NCBI GenBank assembly: GCA_027596195.1
Contig: JADGJG010000548.1
Coordinates: 1-16,789, forward strand
DNA: 16,789 bases
Reading direction: 5' to 3'
DNA from: Podochytrium sp. JEL0797
Lineage: Eukaryota; Chytridiomycota; Chytridiomycetes; Chytridiales; Chytriomycetaceae
Part shown: positions 1 through 8,600 of the stretch, piece by piece
Position numbering within the stretch: position 1 is the stretch's first letter
Layout: each line of letters starts with the position of its first letter
Made by a program: the position numbers and the translations under genes
The notes under the pieces: generated by a model
Database searches by the model: none
What the model saw: only the letters and a program-made list of their open reading frames with translations
Told to the model about the DNA's origin: nothing

Positions 1-145
1 GACAAAGACGCGTTTTTTCTCTTCTTTCGCCAAGCAGTCATCACAGACTCGGTTATCTCAATTCGCATATTGCCAAAAGTACTGAAACGGGATTCCTCTT
101 TTCAGATGTTGACCTGCTATTTTCAGAGAAAGTTTGTCAGAATTC
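1..145 (+). other. 5' flank / presumed 5' UTR of the first gene
   Basis: No convincing coding exon is seen here. Two pyrimidine-rich stretches ending in TTTTCAG (ending at about 105 and 126) look like splice acceptors, so an upstream non-coding or short coding exon may lie further left and be joined here. No matching donor can be assigned with confidence. The frame of exon 1 is open back to a TGA at 110-112. Confidence 0.35.
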
Positions 146-3100
146 ATGCCTCGTCAGCCCAAGATCCATCCGTCTCACAGCCACTCGCGACGAACGAGTA
201 CAGGATCCAGAAACTCTGGAAAACTGCTGGATTCTACCATGTTGTTGACAGCCGAGCATCCCATTCCGGCGGAGGAGCATTCCGAACCCGTTGAACCGCG
301 ACATTGGCTCTGGCTCGTGTTCAAGGATTCGGAATTGGAATCAGAGTTTCAAGATTATCTCATTAATCGGTCGCGAATACCTTTGTTTGTATGTCCGATT
401 GTCTCAAAAACAAATGCGCGTGCTAAATCAACGAATTCAGATGGCCAGCATCACGTTACTTCTTCTCTCCTTCGCCATCATTATTGTTGCAGCTGTTTCT
501 GTTTCATTTACGACCACAGCTGCCCTGGCCTGGACTACTCCACAGGCTGTCAATATTTTACTATTTGGTGCTTGCTTTGTGGGAGCCTTTTGTGACTTTT
601 TACTCCTGACGCGCATCTGCGGTCTCATATTGATCATTCACAACACACTGGCCAAACCCCTCTGGACTACGCTTTTGGAATCATCCGCAGTGGGTCCGTC
701 GGTGTCGTGCGTGATATTCCAGTCCATCATTTACATGGTGTTTCCATTCAGTCTCTCGGAATCCTTTTACACAGCGCTTGGGTCCCTAATTGGACTCTTT
801 ATCGGCATGATCGCTATGATTTACGTGCAGCCGGCAACGGGAGACGCGTTTCCAACCTCCCTAACGGGGTTCCAAGGACGATTCAGTTGGGGCGCAGCGT
901 TCGTGACATATGCTCTTGTGACATGCAACTCTTGGTTGTTTTTGAGAATCAAACAACGTACAATGAGACGCTCGTTTCTCCTCACACGGCGAAAACGCAA
1001 AATGTACGCGCTCATGGCCGAAAAGGGCATTTCTGTGCCAAAGAGTAACGTCACGGGGCTGTGGAAAGGTCCTCCGCCCTCTTCTTCCCGCGGAGCAAAT
1101 GCGAGGATGAGCGTCACGAGTGCTGTGGGAGGAGGAGGCGTGCAAATGAATTATACAAGTGGGATTTATCACACGGGGAGCATGATTATGGGAAGCACGC
1201 GTGACTTTCGTAGACTGAATGCGAGTTATGTTGGGGTGAGTTTGAATCGTCGTCCACAGACGGGGGATTCTCTGCTCCGACCGCATACGGGGAATTCGGT
1301 TTCTGAATCGATTCGGGAGGAATATTACGATGGGCGACCGAATTCAGCTTTCCACAGATTCGTTAACTCTTCGGCCGTGTTTGAGGAAAGTATGGATCGA
1401 CCACTGGCGGCAGGAAGGCGCAAACACCAATCGCACGAATACCCTCTCAACATTCGCGCCATCAAATCGCATGAAATCGAACCGCAGTGGAAAATCATGA
1501 GTGTGTTTCTGGGGCAAGCGCCCTGGCCGACGTACAATGAACGAAGGTACCTTCGGCATCAGGCGCGCACGCACTCCAATGCGCTTCTCTTCAGTATGAC
1601 GCGACTTCTAGTCGCAAACCTCACCCTCGCGCTCTTAGACCACTTTGACCGCGTGAGCAATACAGCAGCATCTACTTCCACCACCACCGACCAACTCCTC
1701 CTCGAAATTGTTCCCTTTACTGCAATCCCTCTCCTCTGCATCATTGCAACACTGATCCTCCACCGAATGAACAAACTCCTTCTCATGCAACCCCTCACAC
1801 TCCTGACCTACTGGTCTATCGTGGCCGCATACCTCCTTTCACCTATCGAACAACTCTCCCAAGTGAACCCAGACGCGATTCCGCAATCCAAAATGACAGC
1901 CTATCTGGTCACGACTATCCTCTTGTGCTCCCAAAGCGCATTGATACCCGCTCGCAGTTTTATCCCGTGGTGCATGTCGGTCGTTTTTCTCGCTGTCACG
2001 CATATCCCACTAGTGGACACGTGGGGAGGCTCATATAGTAGTGTGATGCCGTGGGGGATGGCGTTGCAGGTGATTATTCTGCTGGTGTGTGTGGCGCCGT
2101 TAGTGCGAGGGATGGATGCGGTGTGTCGGGAGACATTTGAGACGCTGCAGACAGTGAAGTGTTGTATGGATTTGGTGAGGATACAGCCTGTACTGGAACA
2201 AGAGCAAGCGAGGAGGAAACATGAGCAGGAAGTGGGAGGCGTGCCGATGCAGGAGGGGATCGTTCATGGATTTGCTCCTGCGTGGAGTGGGGGGCAGTAT
2301 GTCGATCCGCAAAATGGGAATGGACAGTATGGAGTTTATTCTGACCCATATGCTGAAATGCAGCAGGAGTATGGCAACTATGGACAGTATCCAGAAATGC
2401 AATATGGGGATGAATCAGTTGACCAAATGGTATTGGACGTGATGGGAGGCCCAATGTATCCTGTTGAGTATGTGAAGAGAGAAGGGGTCAAGAGCTCGGG
2501 TGGTGCCAATAAGATGCAGTCTCTGCTCGAGCAGTGTGATGCATGGATTTTGGAGATGAACGCAGAAGTGGAAGTGATTGGCGGTGCCGAAAATGTCATC
2601 CAACGAAATTCTGTAGCCGCTTCCGCTTCGGTGCAGTCGTCAGAACAAACAGCGGGTGTTCGATCAGATCAAGCAACCATTTCCGGGAGTGCCGATGATC
2701 TGAAAGCAGGTTTGTATACTAGTGTTCCGAACGAGCACAACCGAACCATTTCCTAATCCGCAACTAAAATAGGTTATACCTGCAAAGATATACCGCAACC
2801 GAAAGAAAATACGGCAAGCTTTGACGACCTTGTTGACCAATACATGATCAGCACCGTGAGTTTGTCACGCGCTTCTGCCGCAAATATCATGAATGCCATC
2901 AGTTCGTCAAAATCATTTGGAGCGAAACCTGTCACTGATGATATATCAGCGTTGGAAAAAGAGCATCAAAGCGGGCAAACTAGTCAGGAAGTCGAGGGCG
3001 TAGTGGCGGTTGGCCCAACACAGAAACTCGATCAATCAATCGAGTTCATCTCTGGACTCCCTGTGGTTTCAGAACCTGACGTCGCTCAAACGCAGGAGTT

Positions 3101-4100
3101 TGTTTCCGGAATCCAGGTCACATCAGAGATCGATATTGTCTCCAAAATCCGCACTTCAACCTTGGCAAAAGCTGCTTCAGCTGGCAATGTTGCTCCCGCT
3201 GATTCTTTTCCTCACGGATTCTCTGCAAAATCCTCCACTGAGGGTGCTTCACAAAAAGAAATGAATCAAGACCGTCAGGAGTCGAAATCGTCCATGAAGC
3301 AAAGCATCTTTTCTCTATTTCGAAGGAAAAAGAGTATTGACGATAGCATTCCTGCAGTTGGTAGTGAAATGCACTTAGGAAGCAATCTTTCTGTGGGGAA
3401 AGGAACTTTGGGGCACATTTCTTCACGCGAAGGGATAACCTCCAGAGCTGATGCATCAACTGACAACGCGAAACCAGGAGCTATCAAAGGGATGCCAGAT
3501 GAAAATGCTGGAACATCAGAACCGCCTCCTAGTGATAACGCCAGGGCGGAATCTGCAACCCAACACCCCAAGCCAACCCACGATCAGGGCTCAGACCCAA
3601 TGGTCAAACAATCGCATGATACTGTCACTTCGCCTTCATGCAATGAGATCATGTCAAGTCTTGACCCGATTCTCCCGCGACGGAAGCTGTTGGGGAAGTT
3701 GAATGACGACGAAGCTCTGATTGACTCTGCAGCGTCAGATTCCCACTACCATCATAGTAAAAACCGCAATGGCGATAAGCTTCCCCACACTCTCATCGAG
3801 CTTGATCATCCCATGCATCATCAACTCCTCGAAGACCAAGTGACCAATATTGTGCCTTCGCCATCGTCTGAAACTGCGCATATGACCTCTGTGACATCAT
3901 CAGCAGCCTCAATGGGACCTGCATATCTTGGGTTTACCCCCCCAGTCACATCACAAGGAAGGAATATTTTGGTTTCGCCGCTTTCTCCAGTCGCGCCGTT
4001 GGAAGGTCGGCGACTCCCAATCTTGAGCCCAATTCGAGGGACAATTATTCCAGCGGTGCACACACCCATTCCTCTTGATGAGGAGAATGTTTCTCAATAA
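146..4100 (+). CDS. Polytopic membrane protein, unknown function, with long disordered tail (3 exons)
   Basis: I do not recognise this family. Model: exons 146-388, 441-2709 and 2773-4100, 3840 nt, 1279 aa. The introns (52 and 63 nt) have GTATGT and GTTTGT donors, and the joins are in phase. The start is uncertain: ATG 146 is the first in frame, while ATG 239 (residue 32) has A at -3. Residues about 50-81 form a soluble lead-in (HWLWLVFKDSELESEF). Hydrophobic helices then lie near residues 84-106, 117-148 (long, perhaps two), 165-184, 191-210 and 230-251. A polar, Ser/Arg-rich loop of about 200 residues separates a second group near 460-481, 499-522, 528-549, 566-587, 589-606 and 615-637. The remaining 640 residues are hydrophilic: a Tyr/Gln/Gly-rich stretch (bases about 2290-2420), then Ser/Pro/His-rich sequence with a 14-residue imperfect repeat. 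The lead-in vaguely resembles that before membrane domains of protist and chytrid cyclases, but there is no cyclase domain. A sensor, transporter or scaffold role cannot be distinguished. Confidence 0.72.
389..440 (+). other. Intron 1 of the membrane-protein gene
   Basis: This 52-nt intron has a GTATGT donor, a TGCTAAAT branch-like element about 16 nt from the end, and a TTCAG acceptor. It is phase 0. Splicing joins the aromatic, acidic lead-in (ending RIPLF) to the first transmembrane helix (MASITLLLL). Without it the lead-in runs into another frame, which would look like a frameshift. Confidence 0.8.
2710..2772 (+). other. Intron 2 of the membrane-protein gene
   Basis: This 63-nt phase-1 intron has a GTTTGT donor, CTAAT and ACTAA branch candidates and an AATAG acceptor. 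It removes the in-frame TAA at 2754-2756 and fuses the membrane part to the open frame ending at 4100. Without it, the downstream 420 codons would need to be a separate gene. Confidence 0.75.
3042..3137 (+). repeat. Imperfect 14-residue repeat inside the membrane protein tail
   Basis: Two in-frame copies start 54 nt apart (3042-3083 and 3096-3137): EFISGLPVVSEPDV and EFVSGIQVTSEIDI. Eight of the 14 positions are identical and most of the rest are conservative. It may be a short linear motif or a local duplication. Confidence 0.6.
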
Positions 4101-4101
4101 A
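4096..4101 (+). terminator. Polyadenylation-type AATAAA overlapping the stop codon (gene 1)
   Basis: AATAAA overlaps the TAA stop (4098-4100). The 84-bp spacer that follows (4101-4184) holds two copies of GTTGTATCT (4108-4116 and 4121-4129), a run of six G at 4141-4146, and then the 5' leader of the next gene. Assignment as a cleavage signal is by motif only. Confidence 0.5.
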
Positions 4102-4184
4102 ATTTCGGTTGTATCTTATAGTTGTATCTGCTTCTTGTTTGGGGGGCTCAAAAATTTGATCTCAAAACTTGTCCAAATTCGAAC

Positions 4185-5532
4185 ATGGCCGATCACCACA
4201 TTGGCGACCTGCTTGTCCTCATGAAAGGCAAGTCTATTCGATTATGAAAGAGAGAGAAACTAATCCTCTATTCCTGCGCCTCAGACATGCATTTGGCTCT
4301 CGACGCAGCAGCCGATTCAGAAACAGCGGTCCAATTGATTGTGGAAGATTTGATGAAACATTTGCCGCTGGTCCATTCGAGCCACGAAATGGATATTCTC
4401 TGCGAACATATAGTCACACATCAGTGCATTGATTGCGACTCTGACGATGCCCTGACGGAGCTTCTGTTCATGCAGAAGGGCGTTGTGCAGGATTTGACAG
4501 CAAACCTGGACCTGGGATTCGTTGTTCTCTCGCTGATCTACCGCCTTGGAGTTGTCTACGGGGCCAATGTTTTTCGCAAAATCGGCCAAGACATGGATGT
4601 CATGCTGCTGCCAGTCGTCGCGGGCTGTTCAGATCATCGAATCCATTTTCCCGCCGTGCGTTTGTTGTACGAAGTTTGTTTGCTTCAAGAGCTGTCAATC
4701 TCGGACCTCAACGAGTTTACAACGGATCTTGTGGTCGCGCTTCTGGGCGCTGTTGCGAAGTCGTCTCAATCCGACCAATCGGAAGAATATAATTACGCAC
4801 TCATCAAGCTACTGGTCAGACTCTCGCAATCCTGTTACTTTCTAAGCTTATGCGACTCCAAATCAATAGCTCGCATTGAACGACCAGTTCATGATGAAGA
4901 ACCACGCTCGCAATGTCATCGAAAACCGCGTCATCTCGTGTCTCGCCCCGCGATTGCACCTCGGAAAGAGTCTGGGAGCCAACATTGTTTTCATGTTCAA
5001 CCGAGCAGGTGCGTTTGCCATTTGCCGCATTTCTCCAAACTGAATTTCACCTCGCTGCACAGACAACGCCAAAGTTCAACGCTTGACCATCCGATTTCTG
5101 TACAAACTATTCAAAACACCGGAGACGTCGGCGCTTTTTTATACCAACGACCTGATGGTCATTATAGATGTTGTTTTGAGAGAATTGAGGGCTGTGGCGG
5201 ATGAAAATGAAGAGGTGGGGGGCGTTTATTCTTTTCTCCCGATTCGCGGATTGACATTTTCCTTTCAGATCCAACAAGGTTACTTGAAGCTGCTGCCACT
5301 TCTCTTGCGCAAGCTACCAAATTACAAGTTGGACGATGTTGCGTGTTTGCTGAGAGAATTGCGTCGCAGCGGCACTGGCAACAACAGTCCGTCCCACAGT
5401 CCCGATATTGCCGACGCGCCTGGCACACCGCTGCATTCTATTATAGGAAATTCTAGTGTAAGGCCGTCCACGCGAAGGGTTGCTGATCGCGTGTTTTTTG
5501 AATTGCGAGACCTCTGCGAACTTTCAGAATAA
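4185..5532 (+). CDS. LDB17: SPIN90/Ldb17/Dip1-family protein (SPIN90 leucine-rich domain), Arp2/3-linked actin and endocytosis factor
   Basis: Model: exons 4185-4227, 4285-4814, 4870-5008, 5063-5214 and 5269-5532; 1128 nt, 375 aa. Known members (fungal Ldb17 and Dip1, animal SPIN90/NCKIPSD) bind Arp2/3, and Dip1/SPIN90 activate it to start unbranched actin filaments at endocytic sites. The C-terminal half carries the family hallmarks: ALIKLLLALNDQFM (residues about 185-198, created by splicing 4815-4869), VFMFNR just before residue 237, and a long block including RFLYKLF, FYTNDL (263-268) and VVLREL, then YLKLLPLLL after the fourth intron. Residues 1-150 are helical and armadillo-like. No SH3 or proline-rich region is present, so it resembles the short fungal proteins rather than animal SPIN90. 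The start is supported by AACATGG context and by the smooth reading through a GC-AG first intron. Introns are 57, 55, 54 and 54 nt; the second has a weak GTCAGA donor. The C-terminus after about residue 318 is Ser/Pro-rich. Confidence 0.9.
4228..4284 (+). other. GC-AG intron 1 of the LDB17-like gene
   Basis: The donor is AAAG followed by GCAAGT, the consensus for GC-AG introns; an ACTAATCC branch site lies 26 nt before the CTCAG acceptor. It is 57 nt, phase 1. Splicing yields an uninterrupted N-terminus (MADHHIGDLLVLMKDMHLAL). Using the GT at 4232 instead would break the frame. Confidence 0.75.
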
Positions 5533-5533
5533 A
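5528..5533 (+). terminator. Polyadenylation-type AATAAA overlapping the stop codon (LDB17-like gene)
   Basis: AATAAA contains the TAA stop at 5530-5532. Only 148 bp separate this stop from the next start codon, so 3' processing of this gene and initiation of the next must share that space. Confidence 0.5.
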
Positions 5534-5619
5534 TTAGTTTCGGGACTGGGGAAGCTGAGCAAACTTGCTTTTACGCGACTTGATCATTCTTCGCGGCACA
5601 TAAAACAAAGGCTGATTTT

Positions 5620-5649
5620 TGTAAATCGTTCTGGTTGGCAAGATTTACA
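5620..5649 (+). promoter_or_regulatory. Inverted repeat upstream of cyclase copy 1
   Basis: A perfect 8-bp inverted repeat, TGTAAATC (5620-5627) and GATTTACA (5642-5649), with a 14-bp spacer, ends 31 bp before the ATG at 5681. The same arms, preceded by TTTT and followed by TTCAATTGA, recur upstream of copy 2. It could be a dimeric transcription-factor site or a 5' UTR hairpin. Function is not shown. Confidence 0.45.
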
Positions 5650-5680
5650 TTCAATTGAGCCACACCGACCACCGTATTGG

Positions 5681-8600
5681 ATGGACCCTCTCAGCCTTGT
5701 GCCTCAGCACCTGCGTAGCCTGATACAAAAAATTGACTCCGCCACGGACGAAACTGTTCAACCTAGTCTCCGCCAGTCGGCTACGAAGCGACAGCTTCCC
5801 TGGAGCCAATCAGAAGATTTCGCGCTCGTAGCGATTATCGACATCTCTGGCTATTCGAAGCTATCAAGCTATCTCCAGGAAGTACTCGGATCCGACAGTG
5901 GGGCCAAAGTGAAAGAGCTGTTGAACAAACCCATCAACAGCATCATAGTGCATGTTCACCAAAGTGGGGGATCTGTTGTTAAATTCGCTGGAGATGCTGT
6001 AATAGCCATGTGGTAAAGATAGTGTGTCCCTGGCATTTGCATCGCTAATAACGTGTTCCGCAGGTCAGTTCGCACAAGTGATCAGGAAAGCAAAGAAATT
6101 ATTGTTCGACGCGTTTTTACTGGTTGCCTGAAGCTGATGAGCTATTTCAAGAATTATGAGCTCGAAATTCCAGACAAACTGTCAAAATGTTCTTCGCCGC
6201 GCCAATCTAGCATTCAAATGAATTTTGATAAATTTGGACGAAAACGCTTGGTGCAAGCGGAAAGCGAAAATGCCACGACTTCTACAAAAAAGCAACAACT
6301 AAAAATTCATATTGGTCTCGGAACTGGACCTCTACAGCATATTCATATTGGTGAAGAAGTTCGTAGCGGGTCTCTCGAAGGTCCATTTTCGCGAAAGGAA
6401 TACTTTATTGCTGGCCAGGCACTGAAAGATTCTGGGATATTGCTGGGTCTTGGAAAGCCGGGTGAACTCACGTTCGATTTGTGTTGCCACGACATGGTGA
6501 TTGGTGCTATGGCGAGCGAACCATTGTTTCCGCCGAAATATAAGACGTCGTCAGAGCTCGGTGGCAAATATTTCATAGTGACAGAGACGGACCCAATAGG
6601 CAATTATTTGGCCTGTTTGTATCAATTTCTCGGTCCCAACTTGGCGCCGAGCAAAACCGAATTTGAAGGCACTTTGCCCGATTCCGACAAACGAAAAGCA
6701 GAATTCGTCTCCACAATTGTTCCTTACATTGACGATGCACTTGCTCAAACAGTCCGCTATGGGGAATCTTCATCAAAGGGGGATAATCGGTGCAGTGTTG
6801 ATTTGGGAAATTATGATCAGTTACGCGGTGTCGCGATTCTATTCCTGTATTTTCCCGCTTTCAACGTGGCCACAGTCGCGCAACCTGAAAACTTGGAGCT
6901 TCTTCAAAAGATAACCCTGATCATTTTGTCAGCAATACGAAAGCATCATGGGTGCATTCGCCAGTTCAATTGCGACGATAAGTCGCTCACGGCACTGCTG
7001 GTCTGGGGATTGGAAGGATTTGCCCATGAAATGAGCGAATGTTCCTATTCCATGGCAGCGGCAATGGAAATGGCCCTTCGGTTGAAAACGGTGATTGGAA
7101 ACGATTTTGCGATTGGGGCCACCAAAGGGACAGTGTTCGCTGGAATCATTGGAAATAAGAACAGATGTGACGGTACTCTTCTGGGAGTATGTGTAAATAA
7201 TGCGGCCAGGTTAATGTGCTTGGACCGCTGCAAGGGTGGAATTCTGTGCGATGAAGAGACTTTCATGGACACGGCTGGTGACATCACGTATGATACGGAA
7301 ATTCCGGAAGTGGCGCTAAAAGGTGCGTTTGGACACATGGCATATATGCGCTAAATCCATGATCCAGGTGTTCCAAATCCAGTGAAAATTTATGCTCCCA
7401 TGAAACGAACTCAAGGAAGGGTTACGAGTGTTCATGAAAACACGTTGCTTGCAGGACGCGAAAAAGAAATGCTGGAGATCTCCGAAGTCATTCAATCTTG
7501 GATGAAAGACGAAAGAAGGCGAGTCATGGTGTCAGGTCGAAGTGGAACAGGGAAATCCGCCATTTTACACGCAACAGTGGAATGCATTCAAAATAGTCCA
7601 TTTTCTTGTTTATGGTAAGTTCCCCGTAGTTTAATCTCATTTTACTAACGTATCACAGCCTGGTTAAATGCAAGGAAATCAGTCAACTGACATTGCTTTC
7701 AGGGTATTCTCAAGTATTAATTGAGATATTGGCCTCGATTCAAAGGCACTCGATTAATTTTAAAGATCTACTTGAACGGATGCAATCGCATTCCGCCACT
7801 TCTCAGCTATCGTTCACGCATTTAAAACGAGCTATCTCAAGTCGCAAATCTCGAATTTCCAGCACCGCAAGGCCGGGTGAAGCTGAAAAGGCCGCCGTAT
7901 CTACTTTATTCTTGGGAAGCGAATTCGGCAATGGTTTACCGAAAACATCATCAATGAAAAGACCAGTTCTTGAAAATGACAGCACGAGAGCTCTTCAGAA
8001 AGCTGCTTTTTTAAGTAGGACGGAATCTTTGCGGAACAGGAAATTGGATTCACCTGCCGGGTCAGTTTCGAATTTGGGGAAGAGGTCACAGTACAATTTA
8101 GCTGCTCGACCAGTATCCAAGCTTATGCAAAACCGATACGACAATTCGATGGGAAGCCTATCTACAATAGGGGCGTCGGGAGCTCCAACGAATCTCTCTG
8201 GCAGCAACCCACTTATATTGGAAAATGCAAGCCTTACTGAGTTACTCGCCCTCCTGTTTACAAGCTCCGAACTTAATGTTTTAAGCGCGATTCCGGCTTT
8301 CAAGTTGAGCCAGAGCAATCAGTCTGTGACACCAGATATTCTTGATCGTCTGTCTACCATATTTTCAAAACTTTTCAGCAGCCTTTCTCAGATGGGACAT
8401 AAGGTGGCTATTGCGTTCGACGACATGCAGGTGAGAACAGCCATTCTCCTTCAATAATGTTAAAACAGTTGGCATCAGTGGTGCGATGTTTATTCTCTCA
8501 AACTGACGTTGGATCTGATGCGAAAATGCCCCAGCGTGCTATTCATATGCTTCCATCGGCCTCTAGAGGTATGCAATCTGTCATCCTTCTTCTCATGACA

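Noticed and set aside
291..440. Reading frame opening at 291 as the N-terminus of the membrane protein
   Set aside because: The part before 441 looks like out-of-frame translation, whereas the other frame encodes a sensible lead-in ending exactly at a GTATGT donor at 389. The 52-nt intron explains both.
861..1286. Minus-strand open frames over 400 bp (also around 2074-2454, 9398-9769 and 11832-12338)
   Set aside because: They lie entirely opposite conserved plus-strand exons, have unremarkable composition and no recognisable domain, so they are shadows.
146..2709. Gene 1 as an adenylyl or guanylyl cyclase with a membrane domain
   Set aside because: The lead-in resembles such proteins, but neither the metal-binding Asp motifs nor the NxxxR motif is present anywhere in the 1279 residues.
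2844..4100. A separate gene starting at ATG 2844
   Set aside because: The frame continues upstream to 2773 without a stop and joins the preceding exon in phase across a good intron. The gap is also too short for a separate promoter, so I treat it as exon 3.
5480..5680. N-terminal extension of cyclase copy 1 upstream of ATG 5681
   Set aside because: The open frame overlaps the end of the previous gene and has no ATG before 5681. Copy 2 has an in-frame TGA right upstream of the matching ATG.
7692..7703. Alternative acceptor TGCTTTCAG at 7703 for the intron beginning 7615
   Set aside because: Copy 2 codes through the equivalent stretch (CQENQQNTLLSLYS aligns with CKEISQLTLLSGYS), and the TACTAAC branch site fits the acceptor at 7658.
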